Part shown: positions 11,311-22,837 of the stretch, one piece after another | How the letters are laid out: each line of letters starts with the position of its first letter | How positions within the stretch are numbered: the first letter of the stretch is position 1 | DNA from: Eremomyces bilateralis CBS 781.70 | Taxonomy: Eukaryota > Ascomycota > Dothideomycetes > Eremomycetales > Eremomycetaceae | Assembly (NCBI RefSeq): GCF_010015585.1 | Contig: NW_022985068.1 | Coordinates: forward strand, 1,557,406-1,621,405 | Direction: 5' to 3' | DNA: 64,000 nt | Notes under the pieces: generated by a model | The model's input: the letters and a program-made list of their open reading frames with translations, nothing else | What the model was told of the DNA's origin: nothing | Databases searched by the model: none | Position numbers and translations under genes: made by a program

Positions 11311-12876
11311 ATGCGGCTCCTTCGCACGAAAGACCTCCGATTTGAGGAGTATTTTGGGAAGCCTACTCCGCCATACGCCATCCTTTCCCATACCTGGTAC
11401 CCTGATCATGAGGAAGTCACCTATCGAGAGATGTGCGTAGGAAAAGGAACGAAAAAGCTTGGATACGACAAAGTCCGAAAGTGCGGACAGATTGCAGCCG
11501 GGAACGGCCTCAAGTACTTCTGGGTCGACACATGCTGCATTGACAAGTCCAACAATGTGGAGCTTACTGAGTCGATACGGTCGATGTTCGAATGGTACAG
11601 AAAAGCCAGAGTTTGCTACGCCTACCTTTCCGACGTGTCGGCCTTGTCGTTCCGACCCACGGTATCGTGCTTCAAGGCAATCAAGTGGTTCACGCGAGGC
11701 TGGACGCTCCAAGAGTTTCTAGCACCCGCCGATGTGCAATTTATTTCCAAAGAATGGAAGTACCTAGGGAGTAAGGCAGGGAACCTGACGAGAGTCATCG
11801 AAGAATTCACTGGGATTCCAAAAGCTGTACTGGAGGGAGTGGCACTGACTATGTTCTCTGTCGCAGAGAGAATGTCATGGGCAGTCGGGCGCAGAACCAC
11901 ACGTGTCGAGGATATTGCGTACTCTCTGATGGGCATCTTTGATGTAGATATTCCACCACTTTATGGAGAGAAGGGAAACGCCTTTATAAGACTACAAGAG
12001 GAGATAATGAGGCGAACTGATGATCAGTCCATATTTGCCTGGAAAGAACCTGACCCATCCTTCCCCAAGTCGCAAAGTCTTGGTCTTCTCGCACGATCAC
12101 CGGACTGTTTCGCCCAGTCGAAAGGAATCCTTCCCTCGAATGAAATCCCTCCCCCGCGAAATCTTAACAGAGGCGATACAGACAGATTTTTCCTCAGCAA
12201 CAAAGGCCTCGTCATAAACCTCTTTCTTGTTCGAGTACCGGGAGCTGACGAAGTTTATCGCGCATCTCTCGAATGTTGCTTCAGCAATTCAGTGAGCAGC
12301 AGCCCTAGCATCTACCTCAAGCGGCTTAAACATGCTCAGACGTATTACACTCGCATCTGTGGGGCCAAGATGGACATCTTGGGTTCTCAGGAGAAAGCAG
12401 GTGGTGCTTACGAGAGGGTGTATGTCCAGCAGTATCAAGAGCAGCCTGACGTCTGGAAACCGGAAGTTACTGACCAGATCCTATTCCGTTTTAGTCCGCA
12501 CCTCTGGAAGCACACCACCCCGACTAGCGTCTCAATCAGTGTCGAACCTTCAGACGCATGGGACCCACAAACCCGAATTTTTGCATGTCCTGGAAGATTT
12601 GGAAAACAAGGAATTGTCCTGCTCAAGGAGAAGGCTGATATATACGCCGTCAACTTCGGTCTAGACAAAAGGCAGAGGCCTTGGGTTCGGATGCTGCGCT
12701 GTGGTACATCCGATTCGTCATGGGCGTCATATCAACCAGACGGTACAGAACAGACGACATCGCAGATCGTCTGCGATGAGAGAGAGCACAAAATCGTGTT
12801 CTCTGTTTCAGTCAACAGCAACATGGGTGGGGTTTGGCCAGTGCAGATGCGCTCGGAGATTAAGTATAAGGTTTGA
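11311..12876 (+). CDS. HET-domain (heterokaryon incompatibility) protein
   Basis: Uninterrupted 521-residue frame. The HET domain occupies about residues 1-240. Visible landmarks are PYAILSHTWYPDHEEVTY near the N-terminus, YFWVDTCCIDKSNNVEL, CYAYLSDV, FTRGWTLQEFLAP, and then ERMSWAVGRRTTRVEDIAYSLMGIFDV, PPLYGE and FIRLQEEI. These are the standard blocks of fungal HET proteins, which signal non-self recognition and regulated cell death. The C-terminal half (about 280-521) resembles the DUF8212-like tail found on many HET proteins and carries no NACHT or repeat domain. The gene appears whole. It sits beside the gene-poor tract, a common setting for these rapidly evolving genes. The partner locus, if any, is not in this window. 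Confidence 0.93.
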   Translation: MRLLRTKDLRFEEYFGKPTPPYAILSHTWYPDHEEVTYREMCVGKGTKKLGYDKVRKCGQIAAGNGLKYFWVDTCCIDKSNNVELTESIRSMFEWYRKARVCYAYLSDVSALSFRPTVSCFKAIKWFTRGWTLQEFLAPADVQFISKEWKYLGSKAGNLTRVIEEFTGIPKAVLEGVALTMFSVAERMSWAVGRRTTRVEDIAYSLMGIFDVDIPPLYGEKGNAFIRLQEEIMRRTDDQSIFAWKEPDPSFPKSQSLGLLARSPDCFAQSKGILPSNEIPPPRNLNRGDTDRFFLSNKGLVINLFLVRVPGADEVYRASLECCFSNSVSSSPSIYLKRLKHAQTYYTRICGAKMDILGSQEKAGGAYERVYVQQYQEQPDVWKPEVTDQILFRFSPHLWKHTTPTSVSISVEPSDAWDPQTRIFACPGRFGKQGIVLLKEKADIYAVNFGLDKRQRPWVRMLRCGTSDSSWASYQPDGTEQTTSQIVCDEREHKIVFSVSVNSNMGGVWPVQMRSEIKYKV

Positions 12877-13369
12877 ACATAATCCATCTGGATTCTCGAG
12901 TATAGGAAATTGATGGTTGATTATCCTCGACATCCTCCTCCTGCCTATGGAAGTAGAGAGACGTGATATTGTTGATGTACATAAGTGTGGCGGCATTTCA
13001 TCGCTATAGGCGACATAAGACGAAGAGAAGATGGAAATTAAGCGTTTTCGATGCCCTAGAGGTGTACTTCGAAACTAAGAATTTTGTCCACGCTGAATGG
13101 TGATTCCTATCAAAATGAATGTTAATAGAAAAGGGGTTGGTTCAGGGTGCAACTCATGCAAGACTGAATAATCTACATTCCTCCAGCTTACGTCAGTTGG
13201 GCGGTTAGCATCGGGTATCCATAGACAAAGACGAACATCCCGCAACTCCGCTGCACCGACGATGAATGGTTCTACAATACGAACAAGAAATACCGATCAT
13301 TTTTAATAGACCATGATGAGCGAAGACTTCCTGTGACCTTGTAACTGGTTGATTTTAAACGCCTACACA
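12877..13369. other. Intergenic region
   Basis: 3' flank of the HET gene and promoter of the carboxylase gene. No frame or repeat of note. Confidence 0.45.
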
Positions 13370-15619
13370 ATGCATGTTGTATCAACATTGCGAAGATCCG
13401 GCGGGCAGTTCAAGCATCGTTGGGGCATCAATGCGGCACGGGGACTTGCCAGCACTTCAGATGCGAGTTCGAAGCGACTGACCTCGCTGCTGATTGCTAA
13501 TCGAGGAGAGATTGCTCTGTAAGTCAATGAGAAAACCATCGACCGGCTCTATGGAAGCTAATACTCTCCAGACGCGTCGGGAAAACCGCATCAGAGTACG
13601 GCGTCCGCACGACAACATTGTACACAAATCCAGACCGCCTCTCCCAACATGCCCTCAGCTCGCCTTTCACCGTGAACCTCGGCGAGCCATCTGCCTATCT
13701 TGACGGCGACCGCATAATCGAAGTAGCGAAGAACGAAGGATGCCAGGCAATCCACCCCGGCTACGGGTTCCTGAGCGAGAACGCAACCTTCGCTCGAAAA
13801 TGTGTCGAGGCAGGGTTGACCTTCATTGGTCCGCCGTGGCAAGCCATTGAGGCGATGGGGAGCAAGAGTCGGTCGAAGGAGATCATGATCGAGGCAGGGG
13901 TGCAGTGTATACCTGGATATCATGGTAGCAATCAAGACCCGGAGTACCTAAAAGCGGAGGCACACAAGATTGGGTACCCGGTGCTGTTGAAGGCCGTCAA
14001 AGGAGGTGGCGGGAAAGGTATGAGGATTGTACAGAAGCCGGAAGAGTTCATGGACCAGTTGGCGTCTGCGAAATCGGAAGCCATGAACTCCTTCGGCGAC
14101 GAGGTCATGCTTGTTGAGAAGTATATCACCACGCCTCGCCATATTGAGGTACAGGTCTTCGCGGACAAGCATGGGAACTCCGTCGCTCTTGGTGAGAGAG
14201 ACTGCAGTATCCAACGGCGCCACCAGAAGATCTTGGAGGAATCACCCGCTCCGCATCTCGACGAGAGCATTCGACAAGACTTATGGGCGAAGGCGAGGGC
14301 TGCAGCTCTCGCAGTTGGCTATGAAGGAGCAGGGACAGTGGAGTTCATATTCGATAACGACACGAACGAGTTCTTCTTCATGGAGATGAACACTAGGCTA
14401 CAAGTCGAGCACCCGGTTACCGAGATGGTGACTGGTCAAGATCTTGTGCGCTGGCAATTGATCGTGGCAGAAGGCGGTGAGCTACCCTTAACGCAGGCCC
14501 AGATTGAAGAGGAGATATCGAAACGTGGGCACGCGATCGAAGCGCGGATATACGCTGAAAATCCCGATATGAACTTCATCCCCGACTCGGGGAAGCTCCT
14601 CCACCTTCAGGCCCCACAACCGACTGAGAGTGTTCGGATTGACGCTGGGTTTGTCGCTGGCGACGAGATCTCTTCGCATTATGACCCAATGATCGCGAAG
14701 TTGATCGTATCTGGTACCGACCGTGAAGCCGCTCTGCAAAAGCTTCGTGCTGCGTTGGAGTCATATGAAATCGCTGGACCTGTCACCAATATCGAATTCC
14801 TCAAGCGCATGTGCGTGAGCCCGGGATTTGTCGCCGGGGACGTTGAAACTGGTTACATTCAAAAGCACCATGCCGAACTATTCGACCCACAGCCTGTTGA
14901 GCCAGAGGTCTACTCGCAAGCCGCGCTTGCTCTACTGCTGCAAGAGATTTCATCCAAGAGCGTAGGATCCATGTTTCCTCCGTCTAGACAGGTTCTAGGA
15001 TTTGGATCTGGCTATCCGGCCCGCAAATTCGATCTTGTCACCACTCCTTTAGATGGCAAGAGCACTGCAACGACAACAACGGTACAAATCCATCAAACTG
15101 GGCCCACAACCTTCGACGTCACTGTTGGCGACGAGGTGTTTCCTGGGGTCCAAGCAACCATGCCATCCCCTACGTCCATCACCACTTTCTACCCCCATAC
15201 ACGTATTAATAGCAATGTCATTCGAACACCTCCGTCCATCGACTCCTCAACCGAAGGAGACAAGATCATGGTGTTCCAACGCGGTCGACAATATCGACTT
15301 AGCATCGCGTTGCCTTTATGGCATGCGAAAGCACTTGGCATCAAGGATGTTGCGAACAGCGTGCTCGCTCCAATGCCGTGCAAAGTATTGCGGGTCGATG
15401 TCAGGGAGGGAGACAGTGTGACGAAGGACCAAACTTTGGTGGTGATTGAATCCATGAAGATGGAGACGGTGATCAGGAGTCCTGGAGATGGTGTCGTGAA
15501 GCGGATAGTGCACCAAGCAGGGGTAAGTGGTTCCAGGCTTTTCGGGGATTTCTGCTAACGTGCGATAGGACATGTGCAAAGCAGGCACTGCGCTTGTGGA
15601 GTTTGAAGACACTGCATAA
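13370..15619 (+). CDS. mccA: Methylcrotonyl-CoA carboxylase alpha (biotin-carrier) subunit
   Basis: Three exons (13370-13518, 13572-15522, 15569-15619) give 716 residues. The enzyme carboxylates 3-methylcrotonyl-CoA in mitochondrial leucine catabolism. The first 35 residues are rich in Arg and Ser and lack acidic residues until late, as in a mitochondrial presequence. Then follow the biotin carboxylase start LLIANRGEIALRV, the ATP-grasp loop KGGGGKGM, EVQVFAD, the EMNTRLQVEHPVTE block and IEARIYAENP. The C-terminal biotinyl domain carries NSVLAPMPCKVL and ESMKMET, whose central lysine is the biotin site. Absence of carboxyltransferase or BT domains of acetyl- or pyruvate carboxylase points to MCC alpha. 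The beta subunit gene is not in this window. Confidence 0.95.
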
Positions 15620-15742
15620 TTCGTTGCGGAAAGCCTTTCCTTTCGTCACTGATGTTGGACTATTAACTTCCAACATGTAGCACACCAGGGTACCAGCTCG
15701 CCAATCTTGAGCGATACCCGACACCTGGCCCTAGATATATGC

Positions 15743-16676
15743 TTAAGGAGAGGTGTACTTATACTCGTACTGCTCCTTTGCTTTCGTTATAAGCTCCACA
15801 AACCCCTCAAACTCCTTCCTCGTCTCCGGCTCCTCCTCTAACTTCTTCTTGTACGCTGAATGCGTCAGATTCGTCTTATATGGCACCGCAATACCCCTCT
15901 GTACCGCCGGCCGTTTCTCCAACTCCGTCACCCACCTCACCAAGTTCGGAAACCGCTCTATCTCCAACCCCGTAGCGAGTCCGAAGGCAGCCCACCCGAA
16001 ATTCGCTATGTCCGCAATACTGTATTTCCCCCGCCCCTCCCCCACGATATAGTCCCGCCCCTCAAGATGGTGGTCCAGCACCCCGTACAGCCGCTCCGCC
16101 TCGCCGGCGTAGCGCTGGATGGGGAACGGGATCTTCTCTTTGGCGAACCGGGAAAAGTAGTTGGCTTGGCCATGCATGGGGCCGACGCCGCCGTGGTGCC
16201 AGGCCAACCATTGCTCGGAGCGGGAGATGTCAAGGGGGTCGGCGAAGGAGAAGCGGTGCTCTGGGTCGTACTGGCGGGTGAGGTAGAGTAGAATGCCTAG
16301 GATTCCGGGTTAGAGAACGTGGGACTACAATTGAGGCTGAATCGGATTGCAGACGTACCTAAACTTTCAAAGACCGCGAACCCACCCTTGTCATGGTCGA
16401 CAATGGCGGGAATGCGTCCGTTGGGATTCACTGCGATGAACCACGGCTCTTTCTGGACGCTTTTATAGAGGTTGATGCTCTGCCAGGTGTAGTCTTTGCC
16501 ATAGGCCTCCTTGAGCTCTTCGAGCAGAATCGACACCTTGATACCTAGAGACGGTTAGCGATGCTACACAATCAAGGAGATCCTGGACGGTTGAGCGAAC
16601 CATTGGGAGTGGGGGCTGTGAGGAATTCAATGCCTTTGGTCGCTTTCAGTCCTGTTGCTAGCTCGTCGGACGCCAT
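15743..16676 (-). CDS. Glutathione S-transferase, Ure2p-like
   Basis: Exons 16601-16676, 16359-16544 and 15743-16296 give 271 residues. The N-terminal thioredoxin-fold domain reads TAPTPNGIKVSILLEELKEAYG, then FIAVNPNGRIPAIVDHD and FESLGILLYLTRQYD, the glutathione-binding blocks of fungal Ure2p/theta-type transferases. The C-terminal helical domain has WLAWHHGGVGPMHGQ, YSIADIANFGW and RWVTELEKRPAVQRG. The likely role is conjugation of electrophiles or peroxide defence in the cytosol; the substrate is unknown. An in-frame upstream ATG at 16781 would add 35 residues beginning MLRRNLLARLQQATRHLSP, which looks like a mitochondrial presequence. I keep the shorter start because it matches the family. 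Confidence 0.9.
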
Positions 16677-16781
16677 GGTGCCGTTCCTGCGTTCTTGCGT
16701 TCGAGATGGTGGCGGTGATGCAATTGGGGAGAGATGCCGAGTTGCTTGTTGAAGTCGGGCGAGGAGATTTCGACGGAGCAT

Positions 16782-17637
16782 GTTAACCTACCAAGGAGAT
16801 GCAAGTCGGGGTCTTTAATGTTTCGCAATTGCTGGATGCCTTACCTACTACTACGTAGTACGCCTTTTGTATCACACCACAACCCCTCCCGGGCCACTGC
16901 GTTTAGCTATTCGTCATTATAAACTAGGGGACGTATTCCGTATTCGGGGGGTCTTGCGTGGCCCGTCTTCCCTGCGTTTCCTAGAGGCCTGGAAAGTGAC
17001 CAACACTGCATGCCTCGTAAGTCGTAAGTCGTAAGTCGTAAGTCGTAAGTCGTAAGTCGTAAGTCGTAAGTCGTAACCCGTGAGTATGGTTGGTGTGGAT
17101 CTCAATATTGGACCAACTTACAAATCTAGCTAATTAGTGGTGTCCAAGTCTAACAAAGCTCAAACAGGACCCACGACTAACACCGGATATAACTCCGACC
17201 TTATGGAGTACTACATAGTAGTCAAGCATTATATAGCAAAACGTATTACGAATCTATTTTGGGGACGGTGGGAATTATGTCCCGAATTCATGTAGACATA
17301 TCAATTCAATTATAGTGGCGGCTTGCTTCCGCGGAAGGAGTATGTATGCAATAATCCATGGCTGGAGAATTATATCGTGGGTGGTTTCAAGGGGACGGAC
17401 ATGATAATGATATTTCACACATAGAATCCGATTTCTGGAGGGACACAAACAACAGGTCAACTGATTGTATTATATGGAAACTAAGCCATGGCAGTCATTG
17501 AACGCCATCCTGGTATCATGCTAATGGGATCAAATCCGAATAAAGGAAAAATGGCAGAGGCATGTGAATGCCCAAGTCACGAACACGTCTCATCGTCCAG
17601 TTCCCGCGCTTCTCTCTTCAGCCCTTGATTTTATTCC
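16782..17637. other. Intergenic region with heptamer array
   Basis: Upstream of the transferase and downstream of the MARVEL gene. It holds a 12-base perfect palindrome, TACTACGTAGTA, at 16849-16860 and the heptamer array described separately. No gene is supported. Confidence 0.5.
17016..17076 (+). repeat. Tandem 7-bp repeat, unit CGTAAGT
   Basis: Eight perfect consecutive copies of CGTAAGT run from 17016 to 17071, followed by a partial ninth copy. There are no interruptions. Each unit contains GTAAGT, the consensus fungal 5' splice site, on the plus strand. The perfect identity suggests recent slippage expansion. Confidence 0.97.
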
Positions 17638-18150
17638 TTAAACTTTCGACCGTCCGGTATGAAGCGTCTTCGCCCTCCTCCCGAGGAAGAAGATCACGAC
17701 GCCAATCACCGCCGTGATGAACCACAGCAACATATTCACCAAATCCACCCACACCGCGTTCTTCATCCGCTGCACACCCGGGCCATGCCCGTCCTTCGGA
17801 TTCACCACCTCGGGATCTTCGTGGATGTACAGCTTCCCGAAGACGCCGAAGACCGCGACCCAGAGGATCCACAGGAGGGCGTCCCACGCGAAGAAGAGGT
17901 GGGAGGTGACGATGGGGAGGGCGTACACCACGCACGTCACGGCGGAGATGGAGCCGACGACGACGGCGTAGATCCATTTGCTGTCGGAGTAGACACCGGC
18001 GGCAGCGGCGTTGCGGAGGTCTTGGCCGTAGAGGCCGCATACGGTGAGGGCGAGGACGAATTGGAGGAGGCGAAGGGCGAAGCGGAGGACGAGGCCGGCG
18101 ATCCCGCCAGGGGAGTTGTCGGCCATGGAGCGGAGGTTGAGGAGCTGCAT
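17638..18150 (-). CDS. MARVEL-domain membrane protein
   Basis: A single exon of 170 residues, or 162 if the second methionine (MADNSPGGIAG) is the start, which looks like the commoner form. Four membrane segments are visible: about residues 18-43 (VLRFALRLLQFVLALTVCGLY), 58-80 (WIYAVVVGSISAVTCVVYAL), 85-107 (LFFAWDALLWILWVAVFGVF) and 135-156 (LVNMLLWFITAVIGVVIFFLG). This is the layout of the MARVEL family, found in membrane-apposition and eisosome-like proteins. The cytosolic tail is basic. Function is not predictable beyond membrane organisation. C-ending codons dominate the first half and G-ending codons the last part. Confidence 0.85.
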   Translation of the reverse strand: MQLLNLRSMADNSPGGIAGLVLRFALRLLQFVLALTVCGLYGQDLRNAAAAGVYSDSKWIYAVVVGSISAVTCVVYALPIVTSHLFFAWDALLWILWVAVFGVFGKLYIHEDPEVVNPKDGHGPGVQRMKNAVWVDLVNMLLWFITAVIGVVIFFLGRRAKTLHTGRSKV

Positions 18151-19259
18151 GTTTTGCGTTGGTTTTGATCGTTGAGGTTGAGTAAGTGGGGTGATAGTGT
18201 TTGAGGAGACGAAGGGTCGGTGGGAGTAGCTCGGTGGTTATTAAATATTGAAGATGGACGGGCAGGGTATTGTTGACCCTTTGGGAAATGGTAAAGGAGG
18301 ATAAAGGCGGCTTTAAAGCTACTTTGCTATTGTGCTTCGTCAATGGGGGATTCATGGTGAACCATTGTCAGTGAATACGCACAAAGGAACAAATGATCTG
18401 GAACAAGGAACAGCCCTTGTTGGGTGAGGGGAGCTCGTCGATATGGAGGATGGTGATCAAGGTCTCCCGGAAGCAAGATACCCAAGATCAGCACTCGCGT
18501 AACTTGGACGACTGGATGCAGTAGACTTGATCTGGTGATTTAGCTCGATGACGGATATACTATAAAGCACGAATGGACTGTGTATGGAAGGCGTATAGAC
18601 AATGAAGTAGTACAATCAACGACTTTTTGCAAATTCCAAACGAATAACGATGGCAAGAAAATCAAGGAAACTGGTCCGACTTTATCTCCCAATTCCCATC
18701 GGCCCTAAAAAGGTCAAGAGCGCGGGGCCATATCGTCATGCTCAAAGGAACACGGTCAATCGTCACTTCAGGATGGGTCGATCACTGGTGAAGGTGGTGA
18801 TGCATTCCCTGGCGCAGAGCAGCAGAAGCAGTGGCAGATGACCCCGGCACTCGTGACGCAATAGGCGCCGCCCGAATTGATCTACCATTGATCAATCATT
18901 GAACGACCTTCGAGACTTCGCGTGGACGGTTGGAGTCAAAAGTGTCGCGTGTTTGTGTCAGGGCGTGGTTGGCGCTTCGAAGTTACTGGAAGAGGTGACG
19001 TTTGATGAGCCGATATCCAACCGCCAGAACATGCTGTGTATGTTTGGAACCGTTGATCCACAAGGAACCGTTTCATGATCTTCGTTTGTTTCATGCATCT
19101 CTACCTTTGACTCCCGATACATAGTTCTCATTGTTTCGGTTGCTAACAATAGCACTGATTGCCAATGAACAATGGGTTATAGGTCAGAACGTTTGGGAGA
19201 GGAACTGTTTCTAAGTTAAGCACCAAACCAAGTCTCTTCGGGACCGTAAACTGCGCAAA
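18151..19259. other. Intergenic region
   Basis: Divergent space of about 1.1 kb between the MARVEL gene and the dioxygenase gene. Only short featureless frames occur; nothing else is seen. Confidence 0.45.
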
Positions 19260-20068
19260 ATGAGCCATCTGAGCAAAGAGACCCTCGAGTCGGCGAAGAT
19301 CACCGTGCTCCCCGACCACTTCTACTACATCCCGAATTTCATCTCCCCCGAAGAAGAGGCATCCATCCTTCAAAAGGCACATCCAACCTTCAAGAAGCCA
19401 CCACCATGGCAATCCGCATACCAGTAACCAACTAACCCGCTAACCCCCTCCAGATCCCCCCCAACCGCTGGACCCAACTCACCCACCGCCGCCTCCAACC
19501 CCACCCCTCCCCCCTCACCCCCACCAACGTTCTCCTCGCCGCCCCCCTTCCCCCCTGGCTCTCTACCCACCCCCCCCTCCTCCCCCGCTTCCACCACCTC
19601 GCCCTCTTCGACTCCACCCCGCACGCATCGCCGAACCACGTGCTCGTCAACGAGTACCGCCCTGGCGAGGGGATCATGCCGCATGAGGATGGCGCCGCGT
19701 ATGCGCCGGTGGTGGCGACGGTGAGTTTGGGGGGGGCGACGTGTCTTGATATCTACGAGAAGGTGGACGGGGAGGGGACAGAGACGGCGAAGGATGGCAG
19801 GGTGAGGGGAAAATACCGCATCTTACAGGAACCGCGGTCATTGCTCATCACGATGGGGAGGGCGTACGTGGATCTGCTGCATGGGATTGCGCCGGTCGAG
19901 GTGGATGAGAACTTGAATGCGGATACAGTAGCGAATTGGGGGCTGTTGGGCGCTCCCGGGGACTATGAAGATGGAAGGTCCGCCCGGGAAACGCGCGTCT
20001 CGCTGACCTATCGAGATGTGCTTAAAGTGAGTCAGGTTATGAAAGGGCTGTTTGGGAGGCAGAAATGA
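19260..20068 (+). CDS. ALKBH6-like 2-oxoglutarate/Fe(II) dioxygenase
   Basis: Exon 1 (19260-19376) and exon 2 (19454-20068) give 243 residues. The protein starts MSHLSKETLESAKITVLPDH and has FYYIPNFISPEEEASILQK, then IPPNRWTQLTHRRLQ, NEYRPGEGIMPHEDG, YAPVVATVSLG, LLHGI and an RVSLTYR end. The iron ligands are the His and Asp of PHEDG and a downstream His, probably in LLHGI, and the final Arg binds 2-oxoglutarate. Human ALKBH6 belongs to the same AlkB subfamily; substrate preferences are poorly known. The join LQK|IPPNRW is fixed by family alignment, and the only junction that gives it has a GC donor (AAAAG then GCACAT) and a CAG acceptor. Reading through instead meets a stop. Confidence 0.9.
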
Positions 20069-20542
20069 TAGTGGGCGTCGGGGACTCAAGTCAATAGACA
20101 TTCGATCACAGCGCGAACCATGCCCTCCAGCTCGAAGGTTTTCTTATGATGACTTTATTGAGTGGGTCTCGTTCCCTACCACTGTATGATCAGGAGACTT
20201 ATGTCCTCGTCTCTAGAACGACTTTCATACTAAGGGAATGGAAAACAAAGGGGGAAGAAGGGAGGAAAAAGAACCAAGTCTTTCAACCCGAATATGAAAT
20301 TAACATCCGCGACGGAATTCCGTCGCCGCCAACTCCTGTCTTCCCATCATCGTGACGGCCAGAGAGCGAAACTCGAACCCGGCACTCGTTCAATTCTGTG
20401 TTGACTTGACCAATACTCATCGATTGCGTGCTCTCGTTTGGCTCTCTCTACGTCGAACAATCCATTCACAAGACCGCCGCCCTCCCTGCCCTGACATCCT
20501 TTATCCCTCGGAACCATGCGTTCTTTCTTTGCGCGACACCCC
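20069..20542. other. Convergent intergenic region
   Basis: 3' flanks of the dioxygenase gene (plus) and the PP2A scaffold gene (minus). Nothing further is seen. Confidence 0.45.
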
Positions 20543-22837
20543 TCAGCTCTCCATCGCGTCCCCACCCGTCCACACATGACTCGCGGTCATCGCGAAATAC
20601 CTCACATCCACATCATCATCCTGCCCCAGCTTCTCCAAATTCGGCATGATATTCTCGGTGATCAGCTCCTCGCCCTTGGGGCTCCCGTGCAGCGCGGCGG
20701 CGGCGTCGGCGCCTTTCTCCTTTTCGATGCCCAGCAACGACGCGTTCGGGGCCGCCGCGTCGAACGGCAGCTTCTTGAGGATGTCGATCAGCACCCCGTA
20801 CGACTTCGCCACATTGAATCGGATGTTCGGGATGTCGTCGGCGACGAGCTTTTCGAGGATGGAGAGGATGTGGGTTTCGATGATGGGGAGGGAGAGCGCG
20901 GGCGCGAGGGTCTAGGGGGGGTTAGCAGGGATGTTGGGGAGATGGGAGGTCGAGGAACTTACGGAGATGGCAAAACAGGTCGTCATGCGGTAGAGGTAGT
21001 TCGGGTGCTCGCCCATCGCCATGACGCGGGGGACGATCGCCTCACTCGCCCAGTCGACACCGAACACTTCGGTCAGCTTCTTGAGGTTCTGGGTGCTGGC
21101 TTCGCGGATGCTATAGACGGTGTCGCCGAGCCAGGACATGCAGAGGGATGACAGCTTCTCGTCGAAGAAGTTGACGCCGAGCTGGCTGGCAAGCAAGGGG
21201 ACGTATTCGATGATGGCGAGGCGGACGCGCCATTGTTTGTCTTCGGCGAGTTGGACGATGGCGGGGAGGAGGGATTGGGAGAGGAGTTCAATGCCGATGA
21301 CTAGTGGAGGTGAGCAGCGATTTGGGAGGTTATATCAGGAGTCGTACCATTGTTGACGAGTTCGAGCTTGGAGATGATGTTGAGGCGGACGTCGGGGAAG
21401 TCGTCCTTGAGCATATTCAAGAACATTGGAAGGAGGTGTGAAATGGTTCTAATCTGTCAGCTTTTGGATGCTACACTGTCGTGGACAAACTTACTCCTCC
21501 TTGCCAAGGATTGGTGCTAACCCGCTCAACTGAGTTCCCAGAGAAGCGCGGACATGCTGTGACTGGTCGTTGACGAGCTCCTCAATCTTCGGCATGATCT
21601 CGTTTAACAGGACTTCACGGTCCACAAGTGTGCAGAATCCTGACGTCCGGTTAGCTCTGGGTTGTTGTCCGAACAGCGTCGGTACTGACCAGGAATCTGT
21701 CCTGCAATTGCAGTCCGCACTTCTGCCTCCGTGTCTCCGAGAAGTTTGGCGAACGCTGGAACCAGATCTCTGCTGACAACCTCGTCCTCTACAGCCTTGG
21801 CAATCTAAACAAATTAGCTCCAGTTCACTACTCCAGCTAAAGATCATCATACCTTTTCAAAGCGATCTGCCACCATATATCTCACCCTCCAGCTCTTATC
21901 CGAGATCAACTCCCTCAATGCCGTCAACAGAACCCCGTGACTGCTGTGCTGGTCCTTCGGCACCGCCTCAGCAATCCCTATCAAGATATCGACGGTCAAC
22001 AACCGCACGCTATCCTGATCATCCCCAGCCAAATGCTGAAATAACGGGATCATTTCCTCGATCACTACCGGCGCCGCCATGGTTTTGACAAACTTGGCCA
22101 TATTGGTGGCCGCCTGTCTCCGGACCATGGGGGTGTCATCGTGGACGAGCTGGCCGAATTGCTGTCGAAGGCGTTCTTGGGAGGGTGGGGTGGCGCGAGG
22201 GTAGGGGTTGTAGTAGAGGCCGGCGGCGGAGATCTTGGATGTGAACCAGTCGGCTTTTGAGAGGCGGACGACGAGAGGGATGAAGTGTTCTTCGACTTGC
22301 TGCGTGGTGAGTTGGTCGCAGATTTTGTTTAGGGATTCGACCGCCTTGCATCCGGTTAGTACTAAGACACTAAACATGCTCTGTCGATGTTGCTGTACCT
22401 TTTCTCTGACCAGTGGCTCTTCTATCGCCGCCAGATTCTCCAATGGTGATAGCAGAACATGGCCGTGTTCAGGACCTCCCACATACTCCACAAAGTTGCC
22501 CAACTCCTCACTGAGTGCTGTCAACACCTCATCCTCATCCTCCACAGACTCTGAGCCACCCAGTTAGCACGTTTCAAGGCTGGATGTAGGTAGGGTTAGG
22601 AACTACCGTCTAGGAAGGGTATGAGCTCATCGCGTGTCCGCTCCGGTCCCAGAGCTAAGGCAATCGTCGAAAGGCGATGAATGGCATTCAACCGCAGGAG
22701 AACATCATCATGCTATACATTCGTCAGCAACCTCGACATGTGAGACGGATGATTGGAATTTGGCGGAGTCGCACCTTGAGCTCGTCCATGAGCACTGCGA
22801 TGGGGTAGAATTCGTCATTTTGATTCGGGGCGTCCAT
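20543..22837 (-). CDS. TPD3: Protein phosphatase 2A scaffold (A) subunit
   Basis: About nine exons, eight short GT-AG introns. The protein starts [21 protein letters not shown] and is made of tandem HEAT repeats. Recognisable units include [97 protein letters not shown] and [12 protein letters not shown]. The subunit holds the catalytic and B subunits of PP2A together in cytoplasm and nucleus, affecting mitosis and septation. The C-terminus, [17 protein letters not shown], lies slightly beyond the last canonical repeat. An upstream in-frame extension exists but MDAPNQ is the usual family start. The gene is divergent from the PheRS gene. Confidence 0.95.

Noticed and set aside
17016-17076. CRISPR-like array
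   Set aside because: Direct 7-bp tandem units without spacers, in a eukaryotic genome; this is a microsatellite.
18650-18841. Small basic open frame (63 codons)
   Set aside because: Too short, no recognised motif, in an intergenic tract.
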